NCBI GenBank assembly: GCA_902545405.1
Contig: CACCFT010000010.1
Coordinates: forward strand, 1 to 35,790
DNA length: 35,790 bases
Reading direction: 5' to 3'
Source: an uncultured Pelagibacteraceae bacterium
Lineage (GTDB): Bacteria; Pseudomonadota; Alphaproteobacteria; Pelagibacterales; Pelagibacteraceae
A model generated the notes under the pieces. The model was not told the DNA's origin, did no database searches, and was given only the letters and a program-made list of their open reading frames with translations. Position numbers and translations under genes: made by a program. Below, one piece after another: positions 18,691 to 26,005 of this stretch; the stretch's first letter is position 1; every line of letters starts with the position of its first letter.

Positions 18691-20370
18691 TTAAGAATTA
18701 TTATTTAAGCCATTATATAATTTTTCCTTAATTTTAATTTTTAATTCTTCGTCTGCTTCATCGCTATTTAAAGCACTTTTCCAAAAATAATTAGCTTGGA
18801 TTTTTCTATTTAATTGCCAAAGAACATCTCCATAATGATCACTTGCAACAGGATCGCTTGGTAACAATTCAACAGCTTTTCTTAAATATTTTTCTGCTTC
18901 AATATAATTTCCTGTCAAATAATAACCCCAACCAACTGAGTCTGTTATGTAGGGGTCTTCTTCTTTTCCTTTGTAAGCTTGATTTAACATTTCTATAGCT
19001 TCTTCAATTTTATATCCTCTCTCTAACCAACTATAAGCGAGATAGTTAAGTGTATAGGGTTCGTCAGGTCTAATTTTAATTGAATTTAGCAAATCCTTAT
19101 CCGCCAAATCATAATTTTTTAATCTTTCATACGCTCCACCTCTGCGATAAAGAACATCTGCATAAGCCATAGAATTTTTATCCAAATTTTTTAAGGCCAA
19201 AGTATAATAATCAATAGCCTGATTATATTTTTTAAAGTTTTTGTAAATATTTGCCAAATCATAAATCATCTTTGTCGATTTATTATTAAATTTTTCAAGA
19301 TTTTTTAATATATAGTTTAAACTTGCATCATAATTTTCTTCCTCTGCTATAATTCTGGCAATCTTCTTTGTTTTGTACCAAAAAAATATTTCATCCTTAT
19401 CATCAAATTTTTCGAAAGTTTTTTTTGCTAGATCATAATTATTATTAGACTGATAGTTTTCAGCTATTAGTGATAAATTAAAATAAAATTTTGGATTTAA
19501 ATAATTTGAAATATTTAAATATATGTTTGAATAATCAAATCTACTTTGAGATGAATAAAAATTAGATATAAGGAAGAAGAATTCTGCCAAAATATCATTC
19601 TCATTTTGACATGAAAAATGCTGTGTTAATTTTTTATATTTTTTTTCATCTATCCATTTTTTTACTTGAGAAATAAGCAAACTACTTCTTAAAGGATCTA
19701 TTGTATCAGCAAAATTATCAACTGTTGCAAAGTCATTATTAGACACTTCGTTACTCAAATAAAAAAAAGTATATCTAGAGTAATCACTTTGAGGATCGTT
19801 AATTAAATTTAAAAAATAAGGCTCAGTTTTTTTGGAATTCAAATAACAATTTTGAAAAGCCATGTTTATCAAATCTAATTTTCCAAATTGCTCAACAATG
19901 TCAGATTTTTTATATATAAAAAGATCAATATAACTTTTTAAGCTAGAATAAATTATAAATTTGTATGAGTCGTCCTCTTTGAACTTTTCCAATTTTTTTA
20001 ACTTCAAAGCTGCTTGTTTAAACTTTTTCTTATTAATGCTATCTAAAATTAATAATAAATTTCCTTCAAAAAAATCTCCTCCTATTGAGGTATTAGAATA
20101 TTTTACTTGTTTAATTGCTTTTTTAACCTGTCCATCCAAAAGTAAAGAAAATAGGTATTCTTGCAAAAAACTATCATGTGATTGAATTAATATTTTTGAA
20201 TTTTCAAAAAACTTAAGAGCATCGTTATTTTTCTGGTTATCAAATGATAATAATGCTGAAAGATAATTTGATAGATACTTCTGGTTGAATTCTTTTTCAT
20301 TCGCTGCTTTTGAATAGAGGTTTGTTTGGTATAGAATTAATATTATAAAACAAAAAATTTTTAAGAACAT
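18691..20370 (-). CDS. TPR-repeat protein with N-terminal signal sequence
   Basis: This 559-residue protein starts with a hydrophobic export signal (MFLKIFCFIILILYQTN). The rest is helical and carries tetratricopeptide repeats that are clearest in the C-terminal half: about 370-400 (YKKFNKYNQAIDYYTLAL-like), 405-435 (YRRGGAYERLKNYDLADKDL), 440-470 (LNYLAYSWLERGYKIEEAI) and 480-545 (GWGYYLTGNYIEAEKYLRKA; DHYGDVLWQLNRKIQANYFW). TPR proteins of this shape are found next to ispE in many alphaproteobacteria. No enzyme domain is visible, so a periplasmic or outer-membrane scaffold role is likely, but I do not name a function. It abuts ispE downstream and is divergent from the glycosylase gene with only 10 bases between starts. 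Confidence 0.8.
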   Translation of the reverse strand: MFLKIFCFIILILYQTNLYSKAANEKEFNQKYLSNYLSALLSFDNQKNNDALKFFENSKILIQSHDSFLQEYLFSLLLDGQVKKAIKQVKYSNTSIGGDFFEGNLLLILDSINKKKFKQAALKLKKLEKFKEDDSYKFIIYSSLKSYIDLFIYKKSDIVEQFGKLDLINMAFQNCYLNSKKTEPYFLNLINDPQSDYSRYTFFYLSNEVSNNDFATVDNFADTIDPLRSSLLISQVKKWIDEKKYKKLTQHFSCQNENDILAEFFFLISNFYSSQSRFDYSNIYLNISNYLNPKFYFNLSLIAENYQSNNNYDLAKKTFEKFDDKDEIFFWYKTKKIARIIAEEENYDASLNYILKNLEKFNNKSTKMIYDLANIYKNFKKYNQAIDYYTLALKNLDKNSMAYADVLYRRGGAYERLKNYDLADKDLLNSIKIRPDEPYTLNYLAYSWLERGYKIEEAIEMLNQAYKGKEEDPYITDSVGWGYYLTGNYIEAEKYLRKAVELLPSDPVASDHYGDVLWQLNRKIQANYFWKSALNSDEADEELKIKIKEKLYNGLNNNS

Positions 20371-20380
20371 TTTTTACTTT

Positions 20381-21085
20381 ATGACTTTAAATGAAAAAAA
20401 TCAAAATGACATATTTGATAATGATTTATTGAACGAACTAGGTATTGAGTATGAATTTAGCAATGAACCAATAAATAGATTTAAAAATAATGCTCCTAAT
20501 GAGGATAAATCTGATGAATTAGCAAAACTTAGAGTTGAAATAGAAAAGATTGAAGATTGTGAACTAAAAAATAGTGCAAAAAATCTTGTTTTCAGTGATG
20601 GAAATTCATCTTCAAAAATAATGATTGTAGGAGAGGGACCCGGACAAAAAGAAGATGAATTAGGAAAACCTTTTGTTGGTGATGCAGGAATGCTTTTAAA
20701 TAAAATGTTGAAAGCTATTAATTTAAATAGAACTAACGTTTATATTACTAATGTTGTAAATTATAGGCCTCCAAATAACCGAAAGCCTGAAATATCAGAA
20801 ATAAATAGATACTCTGAATATTTAAGAAAACATATTTCGATTATAAATCCAGAAATACTTATTTTAATGGGAAGCACAGCAATGGAAGCGCTCTTCGGGA
20901 ATAAAATTAAAATTTCTAAAGAAAGAGGAAAATGGAAAGAAATAATAATTAACAATAAAACATATTTAACAATGATAACTTTTCACCCAGCATATCTGCT
21001 AAGACAAGCAGAACAAAAAAAATATTCTTGGGCCGATCTTAAAGAAATTAGAAAAAAAATAGATGAAACTGGTTTAGAGATTTAA
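20381..21085 (+). CDS. Uracil-DNA glycosylase, family 4-like, without iron-sulfur cysteines
   Basis: This 234-residue protein has the glycosylase motifs GEGPGQKEDELGKPFVG (motif A, from 84), YITNVVNYRPPNNRKP and FHPAYLLRQ (from 201). These define the family 4/5 uracil-DNA glycosylase fold that removes uracil from DNA after cytosine deamination. Family 4 members usually hold a [4Fe-4S] cluster with four cysteines. This protein contains a single cysteine (C60), and Tyr128 sits where the RPP-motif cysteine is expected, so it cannot hold that cluster in the usual way. An N-terminal acidic region of about 50 residues precedes the core. It lies 19 bases before rnhB. A similar cysteine-poor branch exists in alphaproteobacteria as I recall. 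Confidence 0.85.
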   Translation: MTLNEKNQNDIFDNDLLNELGIEYEFSNEPINRFKNNAPNEDKSDELAKLRVEIEKIEDCELKNSAKNLVFSDGNSSSKIMIVGEGPGQKEDELGKPFVGDAGMLLNKMLKAINLNRTNVYITNVVNYRPPNNRKPEISEINRYSEYLRKHISIINPEILILMGSTAMEALFGNKIKISKERGKWKEIIINNKTYLTMITFHPAYLLRQAEQKKYSWADLKEIRKKIDETGLEI

Positions 21086-21104
21086 ATTTTTAATAATATT
21101 TTAT

Positions 21105-21680
21105 ATGAAAAAAATTATTGCTGGGGTTGATGAAGTTGGAAGAGGAAGCCTTGTAGGACCAGTTTATGCGGCTGCTGTTATATTAAATAAAGAAATTAAT
21201 AGAAAAATTCTTAAAGATTCAAAAAAACTTAATAAAATTCAAAGGGAAACTTTAGCTAAATATATAAAAAAAAATTCAGTTTGGGCGTTAGGGTCTGCAT
21301 CAATAAAGGAAATTGAAAAAATTAATATTTTAAATGCTAGTCTACTTTCGATGAAAAGAGCAATTAAGAAACTCAAATTTAAACCTAGAAAAGTTTTAAT
21401 AGATGGTAATAAACCACCAGACTTAAAAAATTATGTTATTAAAACTATTGTAAAAGGTGATGAAAAAATTCCTGAAATTTCAGCAGCATCGATTATTGCT
21501 AAAGTTGAAAGAGATAAGCTAATGAAAAAGATGTCTTTTTCTTTTAAAAAATACGGCTGGGATAATAATGCAGGTTATGGAACAAAGGATCATATTAAAG
21601 CTATTAAAAAATTTGGAGTGACTAGATTTCATAGAAAAACCTTCCAACCAATACACAAGATATTGAGTCTTAAAAAATAA
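21105..21680 (+). CDS. rnhB: Ribonuclease HII
   Basis: This enzyme removes ribonucleotides misincorporated in DNA and RNA in RNA-DNA hybrids. It is 191 residues. The catalytic D-E pair is in AGVDEVGRGSLVGPVYAAAV at the N-terminus, followed by DSKKLNKIQRE, the third acidic residue in VLIDGNKPP, and the SAASIIAKVERDK block that marks type 2 enzymes, then GYGTKDHI. It sits between the uracil glycosylase and ccrM on the same strand, separated from ccrM by a 78-base gap that holds the ccrM promoter. Confidence 0.97.
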   Translation: MKKIIAGVDEVGRGSLVGPVYAAAVILNKEINRKILKDSKKLNKIQRETLAKYIKKNSVWALGSASIKEIEKINILNASLLSMKRAIKKLKFKPRKVLIDGNKPPDLKNYVIKTIVKGDEKIPEISAASIIAKVERDKLMKKMSFSFKKYGWDNNAGYGTKDHIKAIKKFGVTRFHRKTFQPIHKILSLKK

Positions 21681-21716
21681 TCATAACAATTATCAATCAA
21701 TAAATTCAATCACAGG

Positions 21717-21745
21717 TTGACGTGGACTCCTGACTGGAGTCTAAT
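21717..21745 (+). promoter_or_regulatory. ccrM promoter with paired GANTC sites
   Basis: TTGACG (-35, 21717-21722, 5 of 6 matches) and TCTAAT (-10, 21740-21745, 5 of 6) are separated by exactly 17 bases. The start would fall near 21752, leaving a leader of about 7 bases before the ATG at 21759. The spacer holds GACTC (21725-21729) and GAGTC (21737-21741, running into the -10), both sites for CcrM-type methylation. A third GANTC lies at 21665-21669. The promoter occupies the region that would be coding if the in-frame TTG at 21717 were used as start, which argues against that start. Confidence 0.65.
21725..21741. repeat. Inverted repeat formed by two GANTC sites
   Basis: GACTCC, spacer TGACT, GGAGTC is a perfect 6-base-arm dyad, and each arm contains a full GANTC methylation site. 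It lies inside the ccrM promoter between -35 and -10. It could be an operator, a paired methylation switch, or a hairpin in any readthrough RNA from rnhB. Confidence 0.7.
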
Positions 21746-21758
21746 TCAAAAATATAAA

Positions 21759-22832
21759 ATGATTATTTCAGACATAAAAAATAAAATTGTTAACGGAGAT
21801 AGCATTAAGGAATTAAAAAAAATTCCGGCTGAAAGTTTTGATCTTATATTTGCAGATCCACCTTACAACCTTCAACTAAAAAAGGAATTAAGTCGACCTG
21901 ATAGATCAAAAGTCGATGCTGTAGACGATGCGTGGGATAAATTTGATAGTTTTAAAAGTTATGATGAGTTTTCAATTAAATGGCTTAAAGAATGTAGAAG
22001 AATTTTAAAAAAAAATGGATCTATATGGGTCATAGGAAGTTATCATAATATTTTTAGAGTTGGTTCAAAAATGCAAGATTTAGGTTTTTGGATACTAAAT
22101 GATGTGATTTGGAATAAAAATAACCCTATGCCAAATTTTAGAGGAACACGTTTTACGAATGCGCACGAAACTCTAATATGGGCTTCAAAAAGTGAAAGTT
22201 CAAAATATACTTTTAATTATCAATCACTTAAATGTTTAAACGATGATCTTCAGATGAGATCTACATGGAATTTACCTATATGTAATGGAAAAGAAAGACT
22301 TAAAAATAATGGTAATAAAGTTCACTCAACTCAAAAGCCAGAGTCTTTATTGCACAGAATTATATTAGCATCCTCGAATAAAGGTGATTTAATATTGGAC
22401 CCGTTTCTTGGTACAGGAACAACTGCTGTAGTTTCAAAAAAGTTAGGTAGAAATTATTTTGGGGTAGAAAAAGAAAAAAACTATTTTGAAGCTGCAAGTA
22501 AAAGAATTAAAAATACAAAAATTATAGAAGATGAATATTTGGATACTATAAAAAATAATAGATCCAAACCAAGAGTGCCTTTTGGATCTTTGGTTGAATT
22601 AGGAATTATTAAACCTGGTACTGAAATTTTTGATCAAAAAAAACAAATCAATGCGAAAATTATGATTGATGGTAGTATAAAATATCGGAAATCAGAAGGA
22701 TCAATTCATAAAGTTGCTGCACAAATATTAGGTGCTGAGAGCTGTAACGGTTGGACTTTTTGGTATTATAAATCAGGTAATTCACTCAAACCAATTGATG
22801 ATTTGAGGCAAAAACTAAGGCCAACTACTTAA
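21759..22832 (+). CDS. ccrM: Cell-cycle DNA adenine methyltransferase CcrM (GANTC)
   Basis: This orphan beta-class N6-adenine methyltransferase takes GANTC as its expected site. I chose the ATG at 21759 (357 residues, almost the same as Caulobacter CcrM) over an upstream TTG at 21717. Motif order is beta-type: catalytic DPPYNLQL at 33-40 first, SAM-binding DPFLGTGTTAVV at about 214-225 later. The C-terminal 90 residues (from about SKPRVPFGSLVELGIIKPG to NGWTFWYYKSG) form the extra CcrM-specific domain that helps DNA recognition. No cognate endonuclease is nearby, which fits a regulatory enzyme. It follows rnhB with a 78-base gap and overlaps the convergent FAD gene by 4 bases at a shared TTAA. 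Confidence 0.95.
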   Translation: MIISDIKNKIVNGDSIKELKKIPAESFDLIFADPPYNLQLKKELSRPDRSKVDAVDDAWDKFDSFKSYDEFSIKWLKECRRILKKNGSIWVIGSYHNIFRVGSKMQDLGFWILNDVIWNKNNPMPNFRGTRFTNAHETLIWASKSESSKYTFNYQSLKCLNDDLQMRSTWNLPICNGKERLKNNGNKVHSTQKPESLLHRIILASSNKGDLILDPFLGTGTTAVVSKKLGRNYFGVEKEKNYFEAASKRIKNTKIIEDEYLDTIKNNRSKPRVPFGSLVELGIIKPGTEIFDQKKQINAKIMIDGSIKYRKSEGSIHKVAAQILGAESCNGWTFWYYKSGNSLKPIDDLRQKLRPTT

Positions 22833-23953
22833 TTTCTATAAATTTTTCCAAGATAACTCTCTAGAAATTTTTTATTTTTTGATAAAAATTTCAAAACAAT
22901 ATTTCTAATTAATATTATTATTGGATTAGTTAAATGGAAGGCAAAATGGTTTAATTTTGATCTTTTATTTACTAGTAATATTTTACTTACCTTATCTTTA
23001 TAAATACTATTTGAACTTGTAATATTTTCTAAAATACCATTTGCTGTTTCAATACTTTGAGAAGCGCCTTGTGCAAAAGAAGGTGGAAAAGCAAATAAAG
23101 CATCTCCACTCAAATAAGTATTTTGATATTTTAGTGTGGGTAATTCAGTGCTCACAAATACAGGAAAACACTTTATATCTGCTAAACTTTCCAAATTTAT
23201 AATAGAATTTTTTGAAATAAAGTCTTTTAAAGATTTTATAAATGTTTCTGAATTAAGAATATTTTTATCTTCAATTTCTTTAGTAGTTAGTTTCTTTTTG
23301 ATTATAGCAACGAAATTATATTCGAGTTTTTGATTTACAGGATAAGTTACATAGTGAAAATTTGACCCCATATAAACAGAAATATTATCTTTTTCATGTT
23401 GTTTTAAATTCGCCCTTAAAGCAATGTTCCCATTAAAAATTGGGTTTAAATGATTATTGGATATTTGGGATTTTAATTTTGAAAAAACACCGTCTGCAAT
23501 TACTATATAATCGAAACTTTCATTCGTATTATTCCAAGAAATCTTTATTTTTTCATTATATTCGATATTTTGAATATCGGCTTTAAATTGAATTTTTTCC
23601 TTAGGAATATTACCAATTAAAAACTTTATTAATGTTGATCTTTTAAGTGTTGTGTAACGGTCGTTTAAATTATTGAATTGCTTTAAATCAATTTCACAAA
23701 TCTTTTTAATATTATTAGCCTGGAAAAAACTAACTTTTGTTGGATAATAAACATCTGATGCCGAAATATTTTTAAATCCTACTTTATTTAACAAATTAAT
23801 ACTATTAACTGAAAGTTGAATGCCATAACCTTCATTTAAATTAAGGTAATCTTTTTTTTCAAAGATTTTATAGTCTATTTCAGTATTTTTGTTTAATTCA
23901 TTTGCAAGATACAAACCAGATATACCAGCTCCTACAATTGCAACTTTTTTCAT
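22829..23953 (-). CDS. FAD-dependent monooxygenase (class A flavoprotein, UbiH-like fold)
   Basis: This 374-residue protein has the class A hydroxylase motif order: N-terminal GxGxxG dinucleotide fold (VAIVGAGISGLYLANELN), the DG motif in IADGVFSKLKSQI near 155, and the second FAD motif YLSGDALFAFPPSFAQGASQSIE near 280. Such enzymes hydroxylate aromatic or quinone-like substrates using NAD(P)H and O2. I cannot assign a substrate. It does not carry the full wording I expect for UbiH/UbiF/UbiL. It overlaps mutY by 4 bases (its ATG lies at the mutY stop), so they share a transcript despite unrelated roles. An alternative is a lineage-specific oxidoreductase inserted in the ccrM-mutY neighbourhood. 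Confidence 0.8.
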   Translation of the reverse strand: MKKVAIVGAGISGLYLANELNKNTEIDYKIFEKKDYLNLNEGYGIQLSVNSINLLNKVGFKNISASDVYYPTKVSFFQANNIKKICEIDLKQFNNLNDRYTTLKRSTLIKFLIGNIPKEKIQFKADIQNIEYNEKIKISWNNTNESFDYIVIADGVFSKLKSQISNNHLNPIFNGNIALRANLKQHEKDNISVYMGSNFHYVTYPVNQKLEYNFVAIIKKKLTTKEIEDKNILNSETFIKSLKDFISKNSIINLESLADIKCFPVFVSTELPTLKYQNTYLSGDALFAFPPSFAQGASQSIETANGILENITSSNSIYKDKVSKILLVNKRSKLNHFAFHLTNPIIILIRNIVLKFLSKNKKFLESYLGKIYRN

Positions 23954-24942
23954 TCAGATTTTGAGATGGTATAAAATATTTTTTTAGTAAATGATGGAAT
24001 TATTTCTGAGCTTAATTTATCTTTTTTAATTAATATTTTATTTTTAATCTTTGGAGGTCTTTTTGAGTTATTTAATAAAATTTTCATTTCCATATTAGAT
24101 AATTTTATATTAATTTTTTTATTATTTGAATAATTATACTTACTTTCTCGAACTTCAGTCATAGGGAAAATTGGCATATTTTTTAAAAATTTAAATTTAT
24201 CATTTTTAACCAATAAATAATTATTTTGTTTTTTGTAGATAGTCGCTTCAAAATATTTGGTTTTTATTTCTTTATTAATTTTAGTTAACTCAAAATCATT
24301 TTTTTTTAAAGATATACAATTTTTACTTAATGGACATTCTTTACAAATTGGATTTTTAGGTTTGCAAATTAAAGCACCTATTTCCATAATTGCTTGTGAG
24401 TAATCACTAGCACGATCGGACAGTCCAAAAAAATTTATTTTTGTTTTTAGAGAATCTTTAGATATTTCATTCTGCTTTTTTAAATAGAGAGTTCTTTTAA
24501 GAATTCTCTCTACATTTCCATCTAAAGGGATAGTTTTAATATTAAATGCTATAGACATTATTGCTTTAGATGTATATTCACCAACACCTGGCAATTGTAT
24601 TAACTTTTCATAAGATTTTGGTAACTTACCGTTAAAATCTTTAAGAATTTTAATTGCACTTTTTTTTAGATTTCTTGCTCTTGAATAATAACCAAGGCCT
24701 TCCCAATGTTTCATTAAGATTTTTTCATTAACATCTGCCAATGATTGAAAAGTTGGAATTTGTTTTACAAATTTTTCAAAATAAGGAATAACAGTTTTTA
24801 CTTGAGTTTGCTGCAACATAAATTCACTAACAAACGTAAAATATTCTTTTTGTTTCTGAGAAACTTTTTTTCTCCAAGGTAAAATTCTTTTATTATTATC
24901 GTACCAATGTAGAATTTTATTTGATATGTTTTTATTATTCAT
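23950..24942 (-). CDS. mutY: A/G-specific adenine glycosylase
   Basis: This enzyme removes adenine mispaired with 8-oxoguanine. I chose the internal ATG at 24942 (330 residues, starting MNNKNISNKILHWYD) because the family begins just before the WY-D-x-N-x-R-x-LPWR block. The longer frame to 24987 would run into the divergent gene. Visible parts are FMLQQTQVKTVIPYFEKF, the helix-hairpin-helix LPGVGEYTSKAIMSIAF with the catalytic Asp in PLDGNVERIL, and the [4Fe-4S] loop C-x6-C-x2-C-x5-C (CKPKNPICKECPLSKNC). The NUDIX-like C-terminal domain that reads 8-oxoG is present but divergent. It shares the strand and an overlap with the FAD gene. Confidence 0.94.
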   Translation of the reverse strand: MNNKNISNKILHWYDNNKRILPWRKKVSQKQKEYFTFVSEFMLQQTQVKTVIPYFEKFVKQIPTFQSLADVNEKILMKHWEGLGYYSRARNLKKSAIKILKDFNGKLPKSYEKLIQLPGVGEYTSKAIMSIAFNIKTIPLDGNVERILKRTLYLKKQNEISKDSLKTKINFFGLSDRASDYSQAIMEIGALICKPKNPICKECPLSKNCISLKKNDFELTKINKEIKTKYFEATIYKKQNNYLLVKNDKFKFLKNMPIFPMTEVRESKYNYSNNKKINIKLSNMEMKILLNNSKRPPKIKNKILIKKDKLSSEIIPSFTKKIFYTISKSE

Positions 24943-25425
24943 ATGAGTCAAAAATATAATACTAAGCAGAGATATAATTCCATTCAAGGTTTAAGATCTT
25001 TTAAAGATACTTTACCCACAGAAGCAAAAAGAATAATTAGTAAAAAAGGTAAAATTTATAATGAAACTTTAGACAATTGGAAATATTTAGTAGGTAAAGA
25101 TTTATTTAAAGTAAGCTTTCCTAAATCATACAAAAGTTCAAATAAGTTATCGGGAAGTCGTTTAAATATTTTAGTAAAGAGGGGAAATGAAGTTGACGTT
25201 GAGTATTCTAAAAAAGAAATAATAAAAAAAATTAATATTTTTTTTGGCTATCATGTTTTAGATGACATTAAATTGAATACATTTGATGGAAAAATTGAAG
25301 AAAGCCATAAAAATACAGCTATTAATGCGACAAAAAATAAACATATAAAGAGCATAAATAATATTAAAAATGACAAAATAAAAAATTCACTTTTAGAGTT
25401 AAGTAAACATTTTAAAATAAAATGA
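24943..25425 (+). CDS. DciA-like protein (DUF721)
   Basis: This 160-residue protein has the DUF721 core LDNWKYLVGKDLFKVSFPKSYK (about 45-67) followed by a beta strand LNILVKRGNEVDVEYSKKEIIKKIN, the usual pattern of DciA relatives. DciA helps load the replicative helicase DnaB in bacteria lacking DnaC; the assignment of that role here is by family and by position next to smc. The C-terminal third is lysine- and asparagine-rich and probably disordered. The start codon at 24943 abuts the mutY start codon on the other strand with no intervening base (CATATG). The stop overlaps the next gene by 4 bases. Confidence 0.7.
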   Translation: MSQKYNTKQRYNSIQGLRSFKDTLPTEAKRIISKKGKIYNETLDNWKYLVGKDLFKVSFPKSYKSSNKLSGSRLNILVKRGNEVDVEYSKKEIIKKINIFFGYHVLDDIKLNTFDGKIEESHKNTAINATKNKHIKSINNIKNDKIKNSLLELSKHFKIK

Positions 25426-25997
25426 AAAAAATAATTTTTATCTCAATTTTAATTTTTTTTAATTTCATCAATGCTAATTCTGAAGTTAAACCAATTTTAG
25501 TTGGAAGTGCAGACTCTAAAGTTAAGTTAATGGTTTTTGAATCTTTAACTTGTAGTCATTGTGCAAGTTTTCATAAAAATATATATCCTAAATTAAAAGA
25601 AGATTTTATTGATAAAGGATTGATTTCAATAGAATTTAAAAGCTTTCCATTAGACATCATTGCATTTAATGCAACTAAATTAGCGCATTGTAGAAATGAT
25701 GGTGAGCATGAAATTTTGCATCATTTATATTTAAATCAAGATAAGTGGATAAAAGGAAAAAATGAATTAGAGGCAAATCAAGCAATGAAAAAATTTATTG
25801 ATAATACTGAATATAATCTTGATTTTGATAAGTGCTTGGCGGATAAAAAAATAGAGGATCATATTTTAGAAGACCGAATCGAAGGTGTTAAAAAATATAA
25901 AGTGAATGCTACTCCTACAGTCATAATTAACGGAAAAAAGTTTGAAAATCACTCAAACTACAAAAAATTAAAAAAATACATTGAAAAACTGATATAA
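25422..25997 (+). CDS. DsbA-family periplasmic thiol oxidoreductase
   Basis: This 191-residue thioredoxin-fold protein has an N-terminal signal sequence (MKKIIFISILIFFNFINA). The active site is C44-S-H-C47 in ESLTCSHCASFHK. A cis-proline loop appears as VNATPTVIING. The helical insert between them (LAHCRNDGEHEILHHLYLNQ) matches DsbA/Com1-type proteins, which introduce or shuffle disulfide bonds in exported proteins, perhaps including cytochrome and Rieske maturation. Two further cysteines lie in the insert (AHCRN, DKCLA), as in other alphaproteobacterial members. It overlaps the DciA-like gene by 4 bases and precedes smc by 8. Confidence 0.86.
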   Translation: MKKIIFISILIFFNFINANSEVKPILVGSADSKVKLMVFESLTCSHCASFHKNIYPKLKEDFIDKGLISIEFKSFPLDIIAFNATKLAHCRNDGEHEILHHLYLNQDKWIKGKNELEANQAMKKFIDNTEYNLDFDKCLADKKIEDHILEDRIEGVKKYKVNATPTVIINGKKFENHSNYKKLKKYIEKLI

Positions 25998-26005
25998 GTC
26001 AGTGA

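Noticed and set aside
21717..21758. TTG start of ccrM at 21717
   Set aside because: This TTG is the first half of the -35 box of a good promoter. The ATG at 21759 gives 357 residues, the CcrM family length.
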